Assembly (NCBI GenBank): GCA_947167695.1
Contig: CAMVIX010000004.1
Coordinates: 1-51,304, forward strand
From: an uncultured Clostridiaceae bacterium
GTDB lineage: Bacteria; Bacillota; Clostridia; TANB77; CAG-508
Length of the DNA stretch: 51,304 nt
Direction: 5' to 3'
The position numbers and the translations under genes are program-made. A model generated the notes under the pieces. The model was not told the DNA's origin. It searched no databases and saw nothing but the letters and a program-made list of their open reading frames with translations. Shown here piece by piece: positions 27,397 through 39,500 of the stretch. The stretch's first letter is position 1, and every line of letters starts with the position of its first letter.

Positions 27397-28341
27397 CTAC
27401 AATGTTACTTCTGCACTATACATATCTACAGCATTTTCTAATTCCTGCTGTTTTAAATTTTCATCTTCAGAGTATGAGCGTAAAACTCTTATATTGTTAA
27501 ATCTTATTGCTGTTGATTTTATTCCTTCATCAAAAAATTTTGTAAAGCTAATTGGTATTGATACAGTATCTCCTGGGCTAATATGTATGCTTGTCCAGTT
27601 TTCATCAACTGCTCTGTTTATCGTTCCATTTGCTGTGATTAATTCTATTTCTCCACGTTCTCCATTTTCTGATATAACTATATCATATTCAGTTTTATTT
27701 TTAAACTGTACGGTATAAATTTCATTATCAAAGCTTGTGTATTTTTTTGCTATGCTTATCTTAATATACTTATCGTCATATAAGCCATTTTGATTTTCTT
27801 CTGAAATATAGCCTTTTACTCCCATTGAGAGCTTTCCATCTTTTTCTGTAAAGGATATTTTTTCTTCAAAGTATTTAAATGAACTACTATATGTAAGGCC
27901 TGTTGCCATTATGTCTTCAAATATTCTTAGCCTGTAAATATATACATTGTCTCTATTTGAGTAATTTTTTATTGTGTATAATCTCTTGCTGCTAAATACA
28001 TAATCCACATATGCCTTGAAACTGTCTAAATCTGGGTAAATTTTGTCTCTGCATGGCTTACTTATCATGTTATATGCTTTTTCGTATTCTTTCCTATTGC
28101 AATACCCTATATATTCATCAATAATACTTTCTATATCATCTTGCCATTTTTCTGGCATTGTTTGTCCGTTATCTATTACAGGCTTATAAACTTCAAATGT
28201 TGTAAATGGCACATCATTTTTCGTATTTGTAAGAATTTGACTAATTACAATCAATATCCCCCAAAATATTAGAAATAAGATTATATGATATTTGTATTTT
28301 TTTAAAAAGTTTATAATCTTTAGTCTCAAGTCTGTAAACAT
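27397..28341 (-). CDS. Membrane-anchored protein, VirB8-like candidate (NTF2-like fold)
   Basis: This 314-residue protein has one N-terminal membrane helix (HIILFLIFWGILIVISQIL) and an outside domain. The region EYIGYCNRKEYEKAYNMIS followed by alternating strands is typical of NTF2-like folds, the fold of VirB8 and of TcpC in Gram-positive conjugation. The C-terminal third is beta-rich with DTVSIPISFTKFF. It starts at ATG 28341 after AAGGAAGG, lies 12 bases before VirB6-like A and four bases after the next gene, so translation is probably coupled. The VirB8 role is inferred from topology and context, not from a clear signature. No in-frame CGG. Confidence 0.5.
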   Translation of the reverse strand: MFTDLRLKIINFLKKYKYHIILFLIFWGILIVISQILTNTKNDVPFTTFEVYKPVIDNGQTMPEKWQDDIESIIDEYIGYCNRKEYEKAYNMISKPCRDKIYPDLDSFKAYVDYVFSSKRLYTIKNYSNRDNVYIYRLRIFEDIMATGLTYSSSFKYFEEKISFTEKDGKLSMGVKGYISEENQNGLYDDKYIKISIAKKYTSFDNEIYTVQFKNKTEYDIVISENGERGEIELITANGTINRAVDENWTSIHISPGDTVSIPISFTKFFDEGIKSTAIRFNNIRVLRSYSEDENLKQQELENAVDMYSAEVTL

Positions 28342-28345
28342 AATT

Positions 28346-28858
28346 TTACCTTCCTTTTACTTGAAATGAAATTTGGTATTCGTTTAATCCAGTCTCATGA
28401 ATAATAAACATCTGGTTTATTGTAGTTAAAGGCTCCTCTAAATTTGTTATTGTTACTGTTAGAATATAGTATGCTCCCTGCCTTTGTATATCTTCGTATT
28501 CAACTGCCATTAAGCTAGAGTAGTTTTGTTTTGCATATTGTTTAAAGCCTTCTTCTGTTTCGAAAAAGTTTTCTCTAAATTCAGGATATAGCTTGTTGTA
28601 TGCTTTCCCATACTCACCTTTTTCGAGGTTTTTAATGAATTCTGCAAGATATACTTGCATTCTTTCTTTTTCTCCGCGATTCCTTACGCGTTCTGTAACC
28701 ACTGTATTGTCATCTGTTTGTACTGTCTTTATCTCTTCTGGTTTTTCTTCCTTAGTTTCTTTTTTCAAAATTCCTATGAGGAGGAGCAATATTGCAATCG
28801 CTATTAAAAATATAATTAATATTATTCTTATACTTTTTTTACTCAGCTTCATTTTCAC
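28346..28858 (-). CDS. Small membrane-anchored NTF2-like protein, second VirB8-like candidate
   Basis: This protein of about 170 residues has a membrane helix at the start (IRIILIIFLIAIAILLLLIGIL), a charged linker and an NTF2-like domain beginning RMQVYLAEFIKNLEKGEYGKAYNKLYPEFR. The pattern 'E-x-G-E-Y-x-K-A-Y' matches the one in the 27397-28341 protein, so the two are related. Start codon is GTG 28858 or ATG 28852, after GGAGGAAG; both overlap the end of the upstream gene, suggesting translational coupling. The overlap of 14-20 bases implies that the shifted product of the upstream gene is made, because its stop is at 28839. Confidence 0.5.
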   Translation of the reverse strand: MKMKLSKKSIRIILIIFLIAIAILLLLIGILKKETKEEKPEEIKTVQTDDNTVVTERVRNRGEKERMQVYLAEFIKNLEKGEYGKAYNKLYPEFRENFFETEEGFKQYAKQNYSSLMAVEYEDIQRQGAYYILTVTITNLEEPLTTINQMFIIHETGLNEYQISFQVKGR

Positions 28859-31800
28859 TTGCTTCCTCCTTCTTTAGAAAATCCTCAGCTGTTGGATTTT
28901 TTACTGCTTCTATTTCACTTGCCTCTACCTCGCTCATATTGCCTTCATTATCTACGGTATATGTAAATTTCCACTTAACTAGATAATTTGCATTTGCCAT
29001 AAGTGTAAAGTTTTCTGTTACAGTATATCCTGTTACTTTGTTAATTCCTCCAATACCAGCTTCTCCTTCCACCTTCTCTTTTTCTGTTGATAAATCGGAT
29101 TTTATAATACTTGTTACCACTCCAAGGTCTGTTGGCGTTATTCCTCCACATTCTTCTAGGAATGTTCCTGCAATATAGTATTGTTTTATTGTTTCCTTTG
29201 CAGCTTTATATTTTTCAAGTATTTCTTCATATTGACCAAAGCCTTCTACATATTGAGAACTATTAAAGTGATAGATTATTTCATTTAGTTTTTTCTCTAA
29301 CATATCTCCTAGATATGCCCTATATTCCTTTTCTGGCACTCCAAATACTCTTTGCCCAACTTGTACTTTAATCGTAGTGTTGTCTCTTTCTGATATGAAA
29401 TCTTCCTTTTTATCTGATGAAACAGTATCATAATATACTTCTACTTCTTTATATTTAATTCTTCCGGTCTTCATATGTTCCATCTTCCTGAGTTTCAGTT
29501 GCTCCATAATATCCTGTTGCACCAATTAAAGTTTGCTCTTTTGTAATGTCTATACCTGACAATACATTTTTTATTGTAGACGTTATTATTGCATTGTCGC
29601 CTGCTGAACCTGAATTATATTTTAAGTATCCATGATATTCTGCATTGTTTAAAACATCTGCTATATTAGATGCATTTTTTGTATATGGAGATAGTATTTT
29701 ATTAAATACTGTATTTAGCGTTGCAATATATTCTGCTTGTCTTGCTGTATCTGATGAGTTTCCTTCAAACTCGCTTGCTAATAGGCCTTTTAATAAATTT
29801 GCTTCTGTGCCCAGTTCATCATATGTTTTGTTTTCTACTGTCATATAATCTTCTACTCTTACTAGTTGCTTTGTTGCAGTAAATAAATTTAGTTTTAAAA
29901 CTACCATTGAATCGCTTGTTTCTTCGTCTTCTCCTTCGCCAAATATGAATGTGCCAGGGTTTACTGAACCAATTGTCTTTCCTCTTTCAACTATTTGCCC
30001 TTCTGACACTCCAGGTGTAATTGTGCCTACATCAGCTTTTATTCTCAAAATCATGTCTGCTACTGTAGTTCCTTCTTCATCATCGTCTGTAAATTTTAGC
30101 TGTATAAATTGTTTTCCATTTGAATCTGTACCTACAGCATCTACTGTGCAATTTGCTGGTGCTACTAGATCTCCTCCGCCACCTTTCCATATCATCTTTG
30201 TACAATCGCTTTCAGATTTTTCGTATACTGATGGCCAAGATGTGTATGGTTTATAGTTTGGAAATACATTATCCAATACTTTTTCCGCTGGTATATTTTG
30301 GTTCTCTAGGTCAAATTCAAAGTCTTCGAATAACTGTTTTAAGTCGCGTAGCATATATACCATATCTGATCTTGAATCGCATTTTTCTATTTCTGCTTCT
30401 ATTTCTTTTAATGCTTTTGCTCCATCTATAAACTGTTTTCCAGCAATAAGTTTCTCGTCTGTTAAGGCTACTCCTGTAGTTTTTCCACCTTCTACATTTG
30501 AATTATTATTAGTTTCTCCATTGTATATATAGTATTTATCTTTTAACCAAGAACGAATATATCGTGAGTTGTCTTCAAATAGTGGATTGTATATTTGAAC
30601 CATATCTACTTGCCTTAATTCTTTTATATAAAGATCCTCTAAGAAGCCTTTTACAGTATCGCTATAACCGCTTAATCCACCTCTGTCCATTACTCCCTTT
30701 ACACTATATACAACAGGGTCTAAGTTTTCATTTGCTTGAACTGTATATGCCCCTCCTGAAATTCCATATGTAACTTCTCTATATGCTGCAATTATTTCAT
30801 TTTCGACTTTTTGCTTTGTTTCCTCGTCAAGCCCAGCAGATTCAAGGTGTCCACCTTCTCTTTTTCCCTGTGAATTTTGTGTTCCCAGCCAATCATTTGT
30901 AATTTTTGTTATGTAGTCATATACTAATGTTTGCTTTTCTTTGTCATTTGTTGCAGCTTCTACATTGCTTTTTAATGCTTCTATGCTTTCATCTTCTGGC
31001 TCTATATTGATAGATGCAATACTTTGTACATTGTCTATCATTTCTTCTATTCTTGCTATAGAGTTTTTCATATCCTCGTCGTCTATTCCAGTAAAATAGT
31101 TGTTTCTAAACCAATGGTTTACTACTTTTGTAATATACGGTGTAGCTGTAGAAACAGCACTTTCTTCCCATTCTTTAATCTTATCATAAATTTGTCCATC
31201 CCCAAACAGCTCATCTATTGTATAGCTTTTGCCTGTCACAAATCTTATTGTAACATTTTTTATTGAATCGTATGCTGAATATATATTAAATCCGCTCATA
31301 TAAGTTGGTGTGTTTTCTTTTACTATTTCAATTAAACTTTTTAAGCTGTTTGCCGCAAGCATCTCTTCTTTTCTATTGTTTATATAGTTCCATTGTGGAG
31401 AGTTTGCTTCGGCATGTCCTAATAATTCATCATATGCCTCACTAAGTACATTTTTACAATAACTTATAATACTCTCTTCATTATCGATTCCATCTAATAC
31501 GTCTAACGCAGATGTTTTTCCTTCCTCATCTGTTACAAGCTGTATTTTCATATCTACAGGAAATAGGTCTACATGAACTTTTGCGTCTACTGCTCCTTCT
31601 GTTGCAAGTTTATATGCAAAGTCTGGTGCCATTGTTGCCGCATGTACTGCTATTAAAAATTCAACCGGCTTGCCATACTTTGTTGTCCATCCATTTAAGT
31701 CATAGTAATATTCTGTTTCATTTCCAAAAAGCTGCTTAAAAAAGCTACTATCACTCTGTAATTTTGTTTTTACAATAAATACTCTCCCTGTTTTATTAAC

Positions 31801-32952
31801 TTCTACACTATGTTTTGTTCCGTCTTTATATTGCCATGTTCCATCGGAATTTACATTCTCATTTGTATTCTTTTCCAAAAATATCAATCCGGTACCATTG
31901 TCTTGTTCTGAAAGAGTGATACTGTAGTATATATCTCTTAATTGCTCTAGTTCAGTCTTATTATCTAGCAATTCTATCAACTGTTTTCCATATAAATATC
32001 TACTAACTTCTTGTATTTTTTCTGGGACACTAAAATCAATAGCTAACTTATGGTTAGTTATGAGTTTGATGTAATAAGCAGTATCCATTGAATCTAGTGA
32101 CTGTTCATATACATCACTATATTTTAATCCTGCACATATTATCTCTTTTATTTTTTCTCTTTTTTCAGTCTCATAAAATTCCTTGTATGTTACATATTCT
32201 TCCAGTCTTTCAGTTGGTAGCCATAACCACCTATCAGTTCTACTCTTTATTTCATTATAATAAGTTTCCTTTATTACATATTTATCACCGTTATGGTCGT
32301 ACATTTTTTGTAAGCCTTTTTCTATAGTTTCAGGGATTTGTCCTGTTACAGGCCAAATTTGGTCAAATATTTTTTCTGTTGCTATATCTAAACAATTGCT
32401 TTCAAATGTGGCAACTTCCGTTTCTCCAGCATTTGTTAAAAGTCTTAATATTCTTTCTCCAAAATTGTAATTTTCATTATTAGCAATTAAATATGATTTT
32501 TTTTCTGCCATTAAATATGCTCTTAAATATTTACTTTTTACGCTTTCTATTGTTCCTCTTGTTGGTTGATTGTTATTAAATTCTTCGTCCTGATATGTGT
32601 ATTCCCCGCTTCTTGTTATTTCTTCTACAAATCCATATGCTTCTAGGTCATATCCCATTTCTTCCAGATAATTACATAAATCCTTTATATCGCTGTCACT
32701 AACATATAATTTATTAACTGATGAAAAAATGCTGTCAAAGAATTTTGATATTTTCCCTAGTACTGCACCTGGTATTGCTAGAAAATAACTTATTACGCCA
32801 ACTGCTAGAAGTATGATAACAATGCCAATGGCAATATAGCATACTATTGGATTTTTAAAGTATTTTAAAACTTTTACTATATTCCCAATTGTACTCCCCC
32901 ACTGCTTTGCTCTATCATTTGTTGTTTTTTCTTTATTATCTCCATCTGCCAT
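28839..32952 (-). CDS. Large secretion-operon protein with degenerate M23-like domain, one CGG +1 shift site
   Basis: This 1,370-residue protein starts at ATG 32952 after AAAGGTAGG. A hydrophilic start leads to one membrane helix (IVCYIAIGIVIILLAVGVISY), then a very long, mostly helical outside region. Near residues 915-1015 the sequence GGDLVAPANCTVDAVG, GTITPGVSEGQIVERGKTIG and MVVLKLNLF has the shape of a LytM/M23 peptidase barrel, but the HxH and Asp zinc ligands are not visible, so it is probably structural. The zero frame ends YEDRKN. Skipping C at CGG codon 1163 continues DGRIKYKEVEVYYDT and another 200 residues. In similar operons this position is often held by a wall hydrolase (VirB1-like), which I infer only from context. 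Confidence 0.65.
29464..29466 (-). other. CGG +1 frameshift site (M23-like protein, codon 1163)
   Basis: The codons read TAT GAA GAC CGG AAG AAT TAA. Skipping C gives GAC GGA AGA ATT AAA TAT (DGRIKY), adding about 208 residues. The zero-frame stop is three codons past the CGG. Confidence 0.85.
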
Positions 32953-32970
32953 TGTCTATCACCTACCTTT

Positions 32971-34710
32971 CTAGCGCCACTTTCTGCCTCTTAGAGTCCC
33001 AGTGCCGTTTTTTATAGCTTCTTTAATTTCAATATCATCTAAACCATATCTTGCTTTTAGTTCTTGCATAATTGCCCAGAAGCCTAATTCTTTACCATTT
33101 AATTCCGTTATATCTGAATTGCTAATTCTTTCAAATTCATTTGCTAATTCTTCATTTGTCATTTCTGGATTTACATCTTTTCTGTAATCTTGCGCGATTG
33201 CAATTGCTCTTTCTTTATTCGTTAGCTTATACGGTGCGCGACGTTTTTTTCTATGCTTATTAACGGTTGCTTTTAATTGCTTTGCTCCAGTAGTTGATGC
33301 TACAAAGTTACCAGCAACCCTTGCCGCATTTCTTATTGGTGCTGGTGCATTTTTTAGCCATCTGCGTCTTGGCATAGATTTCTTCTTTGTTGGGTGCTCA
33401 GGCATTTTTTTGCCATCTTTAGCTGCTTTTTCTGCCTTTTTCTCATATTTTTCTTGCTTTCTAAATTCAACTACATTGTCTACAAGTTTTGCCCCAGTTA
33501 ATTTTTCTCCATCGGACATTTCATAATTTTTAAGTCCGCCTAAATTCTTTTCTGCTTTCTTAGCTCTTATTTCATTTCTTGCATCTTTAATTGCTACAAC
33601 AGATTTTATATTACTCAAGGTTTTTTGTGCTATTGCAAAAACAGCTACTCTTTGAGTTAAACTGCTAGAGGCTCCAAATCCAAATATTTCTCTAATTAGT
33701 GATCTTCCAAGGAATATACTAAATGTCAGTATTATTGCATATATCATAGCCCCGAAATTAAATGAGCCAGATTCAAATAACATCTGCATTGCAGGTCCAG
33801 CAAATACTATAAATATCAAGCAATGGAAAGGCTGTACTAGCACATTATATAAAAATTCTTTAAGCCAGGTGTTTAATATTTCGGATTTATTGTTTCCTAC
33901 TTTATCTATTGAATATGTAACAGTTATAAGTGGTGCAATTACTATCAAAAATGATACTGTTATCATCCTTTTTAAGTATATAATTAGAAACATCAGTCCC
34001 ATAAGTGAAAATGCAAAATACATTACAGCTGAACCAAAGCTTTTGGTAAGAGGAATCATCCAAGTTTGGTCTCGTACCTCTGTTATAAAAGAGCTAAAGT
34101 CTGAGTTATAGTTTTCAGCACCTCTTTTTATAATTTCTATTAGCCACGAATTTGCATTAATTGTAAATACAATAATAAAATCTAATGCAAAAATAAGTGC
34201 AAAACCTGCCAACCAATTTACAAGCCAGGCTTTATATTTTGCTCTTTCTTCTGCTACATTGTTTAGTGCCATTCTAAGACCTATATAAATAAGAACTGCG
34301 AGTGATAGGACTATACTTAAGTTTCTAAAAGCCATATAAAAAGTTGCAATTGCGTCTCTTATTGGTGCTACAGCCTGGTCACTAGAATTTTCAAACACAT
34401 TTATTTTTAAAATTTCCACTTCATCAAAAAATATTGAATATAAATCTGCATCTGCTGAAATTGCTGAAGTTACTAATCTCATAAGTATTGCTGGAATTGC
34501 AAATATAAGTTTTATTGGATATAATAAAAATCCTAAAATTCCATCTAACGGTCCAAGTAGGAGAGTTTCAAGTGGGTCAACAGGTTCTCCTTCTTTTTCT
34601 ACCATAATTGCATTGCTATCAATTCCCAAAGCAATATTAGGGAATACAAAATTAGCTGTAATTACAAATAGTATCAATATTATTAGAAATTTATTTAATA
34701 TACTTTTCAT
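32971..34710 (-). CDS. VirB6-like membrane protein B
   Basis: This 579-residue protein starts at ATG 34710 after AAAGGAGGGG. It has a signal-like helix (FLIILILFVITANFVFP), then the core shared with its paralogues (VLIYIGLRMALNNVAEERAKY, VTYSIDKVGNNKSEILNTW and VQPFHCLIFIVF). A long basic cytoplasmic tail (about residues 375-579) contains many KK/KR pairs and a motif DYRKDVNPEMTNEELA that recurs in VirB6-like C. VirB6-type proteins form the inner-membrane core of type IV secretion channels. Its neighbours on both sides are parts of the same system, with 18-35 base gaps. No in-frame CGG. Confidence 0.75.
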   Translation of the reverse strand: MKSILNKFLIILILFVITANFVFPNIALGIDSNAIMVEKEGEPVDPLETLLLGPLDGILGFLLYPIKLIFAIPAILMRLVTSAISADADLYSIFFDEVEILKINVFENSSDQAVAPIRDAIATFYMAFRNLSIVLSLAVLIYIGLRMALNNVAEERAKYKAWLVNWLAGFALIFALDFIIVFTINANSWLIEIIKRGAENYNSDFSSFITEVRDQTWMIPLTKSFGSAVMYFAFSLMGLMFLIIYLKRMITVSFLIVIAPLITVTYSIDKVGNNKSEILNTWLKEFLYNVLVQPFHCLIFIVFAGPAMQMLFESGSFNFGAMIYAIILTFSIFLGRSLIREIFGFGASSSLTQRVAVFAIAQKTLSNIKSVVAIKDARNEIRAKKAEKNLGGLKNYEMSDGEKLTGAKLVDNVVEFRKQEKYEKKAEKAAKDGKKMPEHPTKKKSMPRRRWLKNAPAPIRNAARVAGNFVASTTGAKQLKATVNKHRKKRRAPYKLTNKERAIAIAQDYRKDVNPEMTNEELANEFERISNSDITELNGKELGFWAIMQELKARYGLDDIEIKEAIKNGTGTLRGRKWR

Positions 34711-34745
34711 ATTCCCCTCCTTTTTTAGATTTTCTTTGTTTTAAT

Positions 34746-36542
34746 TTATATTTGTTTTCTATCTTTTATAACCTTATATATGTAATCTCCTGGTTCTTCT
34801 ATTCCTCTGTTTTTTAAAACATTTTCCATATCAGTTATCCATATTTTATATCTAATATCTGTTATATTTTTGCTTTTTTGTAATTCACTTAAGCTAGTTT
34901 TTCTAATAATTTCTGTTTTTAGTGCAAGTTGTTCGTCTGTCATGTCTGGATTTACTTCGTTTCTATAATCATCAGCCATTTCTATAAATAGTGTAACATT
35001 GTCTTTCTTTCTATCTTTCTTACTTGTCCTATCATTTTTATTTTGGCTTGTTTGTTCTGGCTTTTGGTTTTGTGTTTTTGTTTGTGTACTATCCCCTTTA
35101 TCATTAGTATTACTTCCTTGTGGTAAGGTAGAACCTACTATTACAGGTTGTATTACACTCGAATTGCTGTTTTCTACTACTGTAGTATCGCTTGTGCTTT
35201 CACTGCTTGTTGTATACGATTTTCTTGATTTAAATATAGGCTTAGCACTATCTTGCTCAGTTTCACCAGTATGTACCTCTTTAAGATGCGTTTTATTTGG
35301 CATATTATTTATTACATCTTCCGTCTTTCTGCCTGATGGTGCGATAGCTGGCGTTTGGTCTTCTCCTTCTTCGCTTATACTTCCTGCTCTTGTTGTATAT
35401 ACTTGTTTTACGTTATTTATTACACTAGATATCATTGTGGCATTAAATAGCTTTTTAGCAACACTTTGAGATTTTGTAAATCCAAAGATTGTTCTTATTA
35501 TTTTTTCTCCCATAAATATGCAAATAGTACACGTAATTGCTATTACCATATATTTAAAATTTAGCGGGTTTTCTGTACTACTGTACAATTCCCTCATTGC
35601 AGTTCCTACAAATACTATATAAACTATACAATGAAATGGCTGTATAAGCACATTATAGCAAAATTCTTTAAGCCATGTACTTAAAATTTTAGATTTTCCA
35701 TCTCCAACTTTATCTAATGAGTAGAATATTCCAACTATTGGAGCAATCATTACTAAAAAACATGTCATTAACATACGCTTTATGTATATTACTAAAAATG
35801 AAAAAGAAATAATTCCCAAAATACTGTACATTATTGCAGAACCCCAACTTTTTACAAGGGAAATATCAAATGCCCATGTAAATATGGCCTGCGTGTATTC
35901 TTCTCCGTTTCCAATATCCTCTGGTTTTAGCATATTTACTGTTGCTGTATTAATATTTAAAACCATTACAATTATTAAATCTAAAACCATTATTAATGCC
36001 AGGCATTTTACCCAGTCTATTAACATATGCTTATATTTTGCTCTACTTGGTGCAAAATTATCTAATGCCATTTTTATGCCGACATATAATAACATTAAAA
36101 GTGATACAACAAGTGCTAGGTTTCTAAATGCCATATACCAACCAGCAACACTATCTCCTATTTTTGAAAGCACTCCGTCTGAGTCGCCTTCATTCAAAAA
36201 TATATTTACATCTGTAAGCTCTACATTATTAAATAGTATGTCTTCTAAAGTAACGAATTCCCATTCTTTACTTGAATCTACATTAGCAATTAATGATAAT
36301 ACGCTATTTGCAACTAGCCCTGGAGCTAGCAAAGTAAGCTTTGGGATATATGTAAGTACACCAAAAACAGTATCTAAAATTCCTGGGAGTTTTATGCCAT
36401 TTTCTTCATCATAGTCGCTAGAGGTTTCAGAAGCTGATTCGGATTCGTCTTCCGTTGCTAATACGAGTTTAGGGAATATGAAATTAAAGCATATTATTAT
36501 TGCTAATATTGCTGTTATTATTTTTTTGTATGAAATTTTCAT
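34746..36542 (-). CDS. VirB6-like membrane protein C
   Basis: This 598-residue protein starts at ATG 36542 after AAGGAGGGGG. The layout is a signal-like helix, the VirB6-like core (LLYVGIKMALDNFAPSRAKY, FYSLDKVGDGKSKILSTW, IQPFHCIVYIVF) and a low-complexity Ser/Thr/Gln-rich tail from about residue 395. The tail ends with DYRNEVNPDMTDEQLALK, the same C-terminal motif as in protein B, so B and C share a small cytoplasmic end domain that the other paralogues lack. No in-frame CGG. Confidence 0.75.
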   Translation of the reverse strand: MKISYKKIITAILAIIICFNFIFPKLVLATEDESESASETSSDYDEENGIKLPGILDTVFGVLTYIPKLTLLAPGLVANSVLSLIANVDSSKEWEFVTLEDILFNNVELTDVNIFLNEGDSDGVLSKIGDSVAGWYMAFRNLALVVSLLMLLYVGIKMALDNFAPSRAKYKHMLIDWVKCLALIMVLDLIIVMVLNINTATVNMLKPEDIGNGEEYTQAIFTWAFDISLVKSWGSAIMYSILGIISFSFLVIYIKRMLMTCFLVMIAPIVGIFYSLDKVGDGKSKILSTWLKEFCYNVLIQPFHCIVYIVFVGTAMRELYSSTENPLNFKYMVIAITCTICIFMGEKIIRTIFGFTKSQSVAKKLFNATMISSVINNVKQVYTTRAGSISEEGEDQTPAIAPSGRKTEDVINNMPNKTHLKEVHTGETEQDSAKPIFKSRKSYTTSSESTSDTTVVENSNSSVIQPVIVGSTLPQGSNTNDKGDSTQTKTQNQKPEQTSQNKNDRTSKKDRKKDNVTLFIEMADDYRNEVNPDMTDEQLALKTEIIRKTSLSELQKSKNITDIRYKIWITDMENVLKNRGIEEPGDYIYKVIKDRKQI

Positions 36543-36554
36543 ATTCCCCCTCCT

Positions 36555-39500
36555 TTAATTTTGTTTTTTAGATTTTTTAAATGCATTTTTTTGTATATTT
36601 GCTACTACTTCCTCAATTGTTCCTGTGCCAAGTCTTTCTGCAGTTTGTGCATAAGTTTCTCTTAAATCTGATGTCATAACAAAAGCTTCTTCAAATCTCT
36701 TTATTTCTTTTTTACCCTCCTCTGTAGGTTCAACATACGCACTGCTATGCATTAATTGTCTTCTAGCATATGGTGATAATTTATCATAAATTATCTGCCT
36801 AGCATCTTTTCCCTTTGCATGTTTTTCTTTTATTTCTTTTGTTATTTTTTCTATTGCCGGGCTTGTTAGATTTAAGTTACTTATTATAGGATTTTTTATG
36901 CTTACATCCTCTTCAGTTTCACTTTCTATAATTGTCTCAATTTGGCTTAATCCATCTTCAATATTTTGTCCAAATTTTGGTACTAGAATAGTTTGAGGAT
37001 TATTTTGCGCTACCTTGCTACGTATTTTTTCAGCAAATTCATGCAATTCTTCTAGAGTTTCTGGCATATCTACTATAAGCTCTTCGTCAATTGCTTCCTC
37101 ATAAGGCTTAGATTCTAGCTTTTCCTCGTAGTCTCTTTGTATAGAGCCTTCATCATTTAAAGCTCTTGTTGTAAGGCTTGCTAAATCATCTGGATTTTCT
37201 TCAATTTGTTCTAGAATTTGCTCATATTGCTTGTCATCATTTATGTATTCCTCTATCTGTTTTTCAAGTTCTTGCTCCATTTCATTTTCTATTTGAAGTC
37301 TTTGCTCAGTTTCTAGCATAAGCCCTGAAAGTCTTGCTCCAAATTCTCCTGTTACAGAGTTTATCTTGCTTTCTAATCCTTCTAATGCTTTTCCATAAAC
37401 GATATTTATTGTTTCAGGCTTGTTCATTGCTCTATTTGTAAGCACCCTTGCAACCTCACGTCTCAAGTTTGTTTCTGCTTGATTTTTGTTTATTCTAATT
37501 TTTGGATTACGTCTTTCTATTTCTGTATACAAACTTTCTCTTGATATTGTTTGGTCTTTTCTTGCAGTTTCAACTGTTTGTGTAAGTTTTTCGCTGTCTA
37601 TATTTTTTTCTACGGCAGACGCAATTTCTCTATCTTCCTGAGTACCCTCTTTGCTTGCTGCATTTATGATTAAATCTGCAACAGAAGCGCTGTCTAATGC
37701 ATTAATAATATCTGTTTGATTATATTCTTCCTCTAAAGTCTTCCCAATTTCAATATCATAAGCATTCTCTCGTAAAATTTGTTTTTCTTCATTTGTTAAT
37801 TCCAACGTTTCAATTTTTTCATCTATTGCTTTAAGTTTTTGTGCTATATCCGGTATTTTATCTAAGTCAATGGCATCACTTTTTCCTGTTGCTACATTAA
37901 ATAGTAGCTTATGTAATTCTTCTTTTACATTTTCATAAAACTTCTGCTCATCAATAATCTCTATGTTTTCATTTGAGTTAACATCCTCTGTATCGCTACT
38001 TGACGTGACTTTTTCTGTATTATTGTTAAAGCTAATCTTTAAAGTTTCATATAAATCTGCCATCTCTAGGTTTGAATTTCCGTTTCTTTGTTGTTTTAAG
38101 TACCATTTCCTCCATGGCATCTTTTACAGATTCTTTGCTTATTATTTTACTTCTTTCGCTAAATAGTTTTATAATAACGCTATTTGCTACTCTTGCTTCA
38201 AATTTTTCCTTGTTTGTAGCATTTGGATCATTAGCTTTTGCAAGTAATGATTCTTTATTTTCATATAGTTCAGTTATTTTTTTGCTAAGTAAAGTTGATT
38301 TACCGTCTAAATTTAAAATAAGTTTTTCTTTCTTACTCTCCGCAATAGGATTTTTTCTAAAATCTTTTCTTCCTTTGTTTGCCTTTTTTAATACAATTTT
38401 AAACTGTCCTATACTTGCTGCTGTACTTGCAACAAATACCATAGGGTTAGTTGGGAAATTATATAGTGCTGTTCCAACACCTTTTACAAATCCCTTACTT
38501 GCACCTAATGCAGCTTTTGCATTTGCATCTTGTTCTTGTCTTATTTTTATTCTTTCACTTCTTTGTGTGCCAAGCATTCTAGATGTTTCTGTTCCAAGCA
38601 TTCCGCCTCCGCCTTCAATTTCTACTTCTTCGCCGTCACGTGCTGCTCTATAGGATTTTGTAAATTCATCTACTACATCTATTTTTGACTGAACCCTTGG
38701 GATATGTCTTCCTGCAAATCTTGCTGTAATTCCTCCAAATTTTAGTACATTTCTACCTGTTGTTCTAACACCTCTTACATATTGTCTAATCATTTTAAAT
38801 TTTGCAAACATTTCAAATGATGAATCCATAGTTTCTTTTAGTATAGATGAGGATTCAAATCCAAATATGTTTCTAAACATTCCCTCTGCTACGTCCATGA
38901 ATTTAACTGATATTATCAAAAATACAATTTGTCCTGCAGATACCCAAATATCATCTCCGCTATTTGCAATATTTACTATTATCGCTGATGCAAATACAGT
39001 ATATATAAGTGCATGTGCTGATTGAATAAGCACAGTATACAATACTTCTTTCATCCATTTTGAAAGAGATTGTGAACGATTATCTTTTATCTTATCTAGT
39101 GCATAGCTTATTGATACAAGCGGTGATAGTATTATTAAAATATAACCACTTAGCATCCTTTTTGCGTATTTCCATGTATATTTTACCATTAGCCATACAA
39201 ATGCTATGTATACTATTGTTCCATACCAGCCCTCAGTAAATTTCATGCTATAGGCTAATACTCTCATGCTTTCATATATACTTCCTGTATCTGTTAATTC
39301 TGTTATTTGTTTAGCAAATAAGTTTACTAAAAATTCATTTAATGATAGCACTATTGCTAGAAAATAGTGTATAAATAGCACTATAAAAAAGCTTACAAAC
39401 CAGTCTACTAGCATTCTTTTGTAATGTGCTTTTTCTTCAGCTATGCTTGTTATTGCCATTCTTATTCCAAGATATATAAGAATTGCAAGTAAAACTACAA

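Noticed and set aside
36555..38120. The 38120 start as the beginning of an independent gene
   Set aside because: The first codons there are just the antisense-of-frame reading of the upstream gene's end, with no ribosome binding site; the coiled-coil part is better joined through the CGG.
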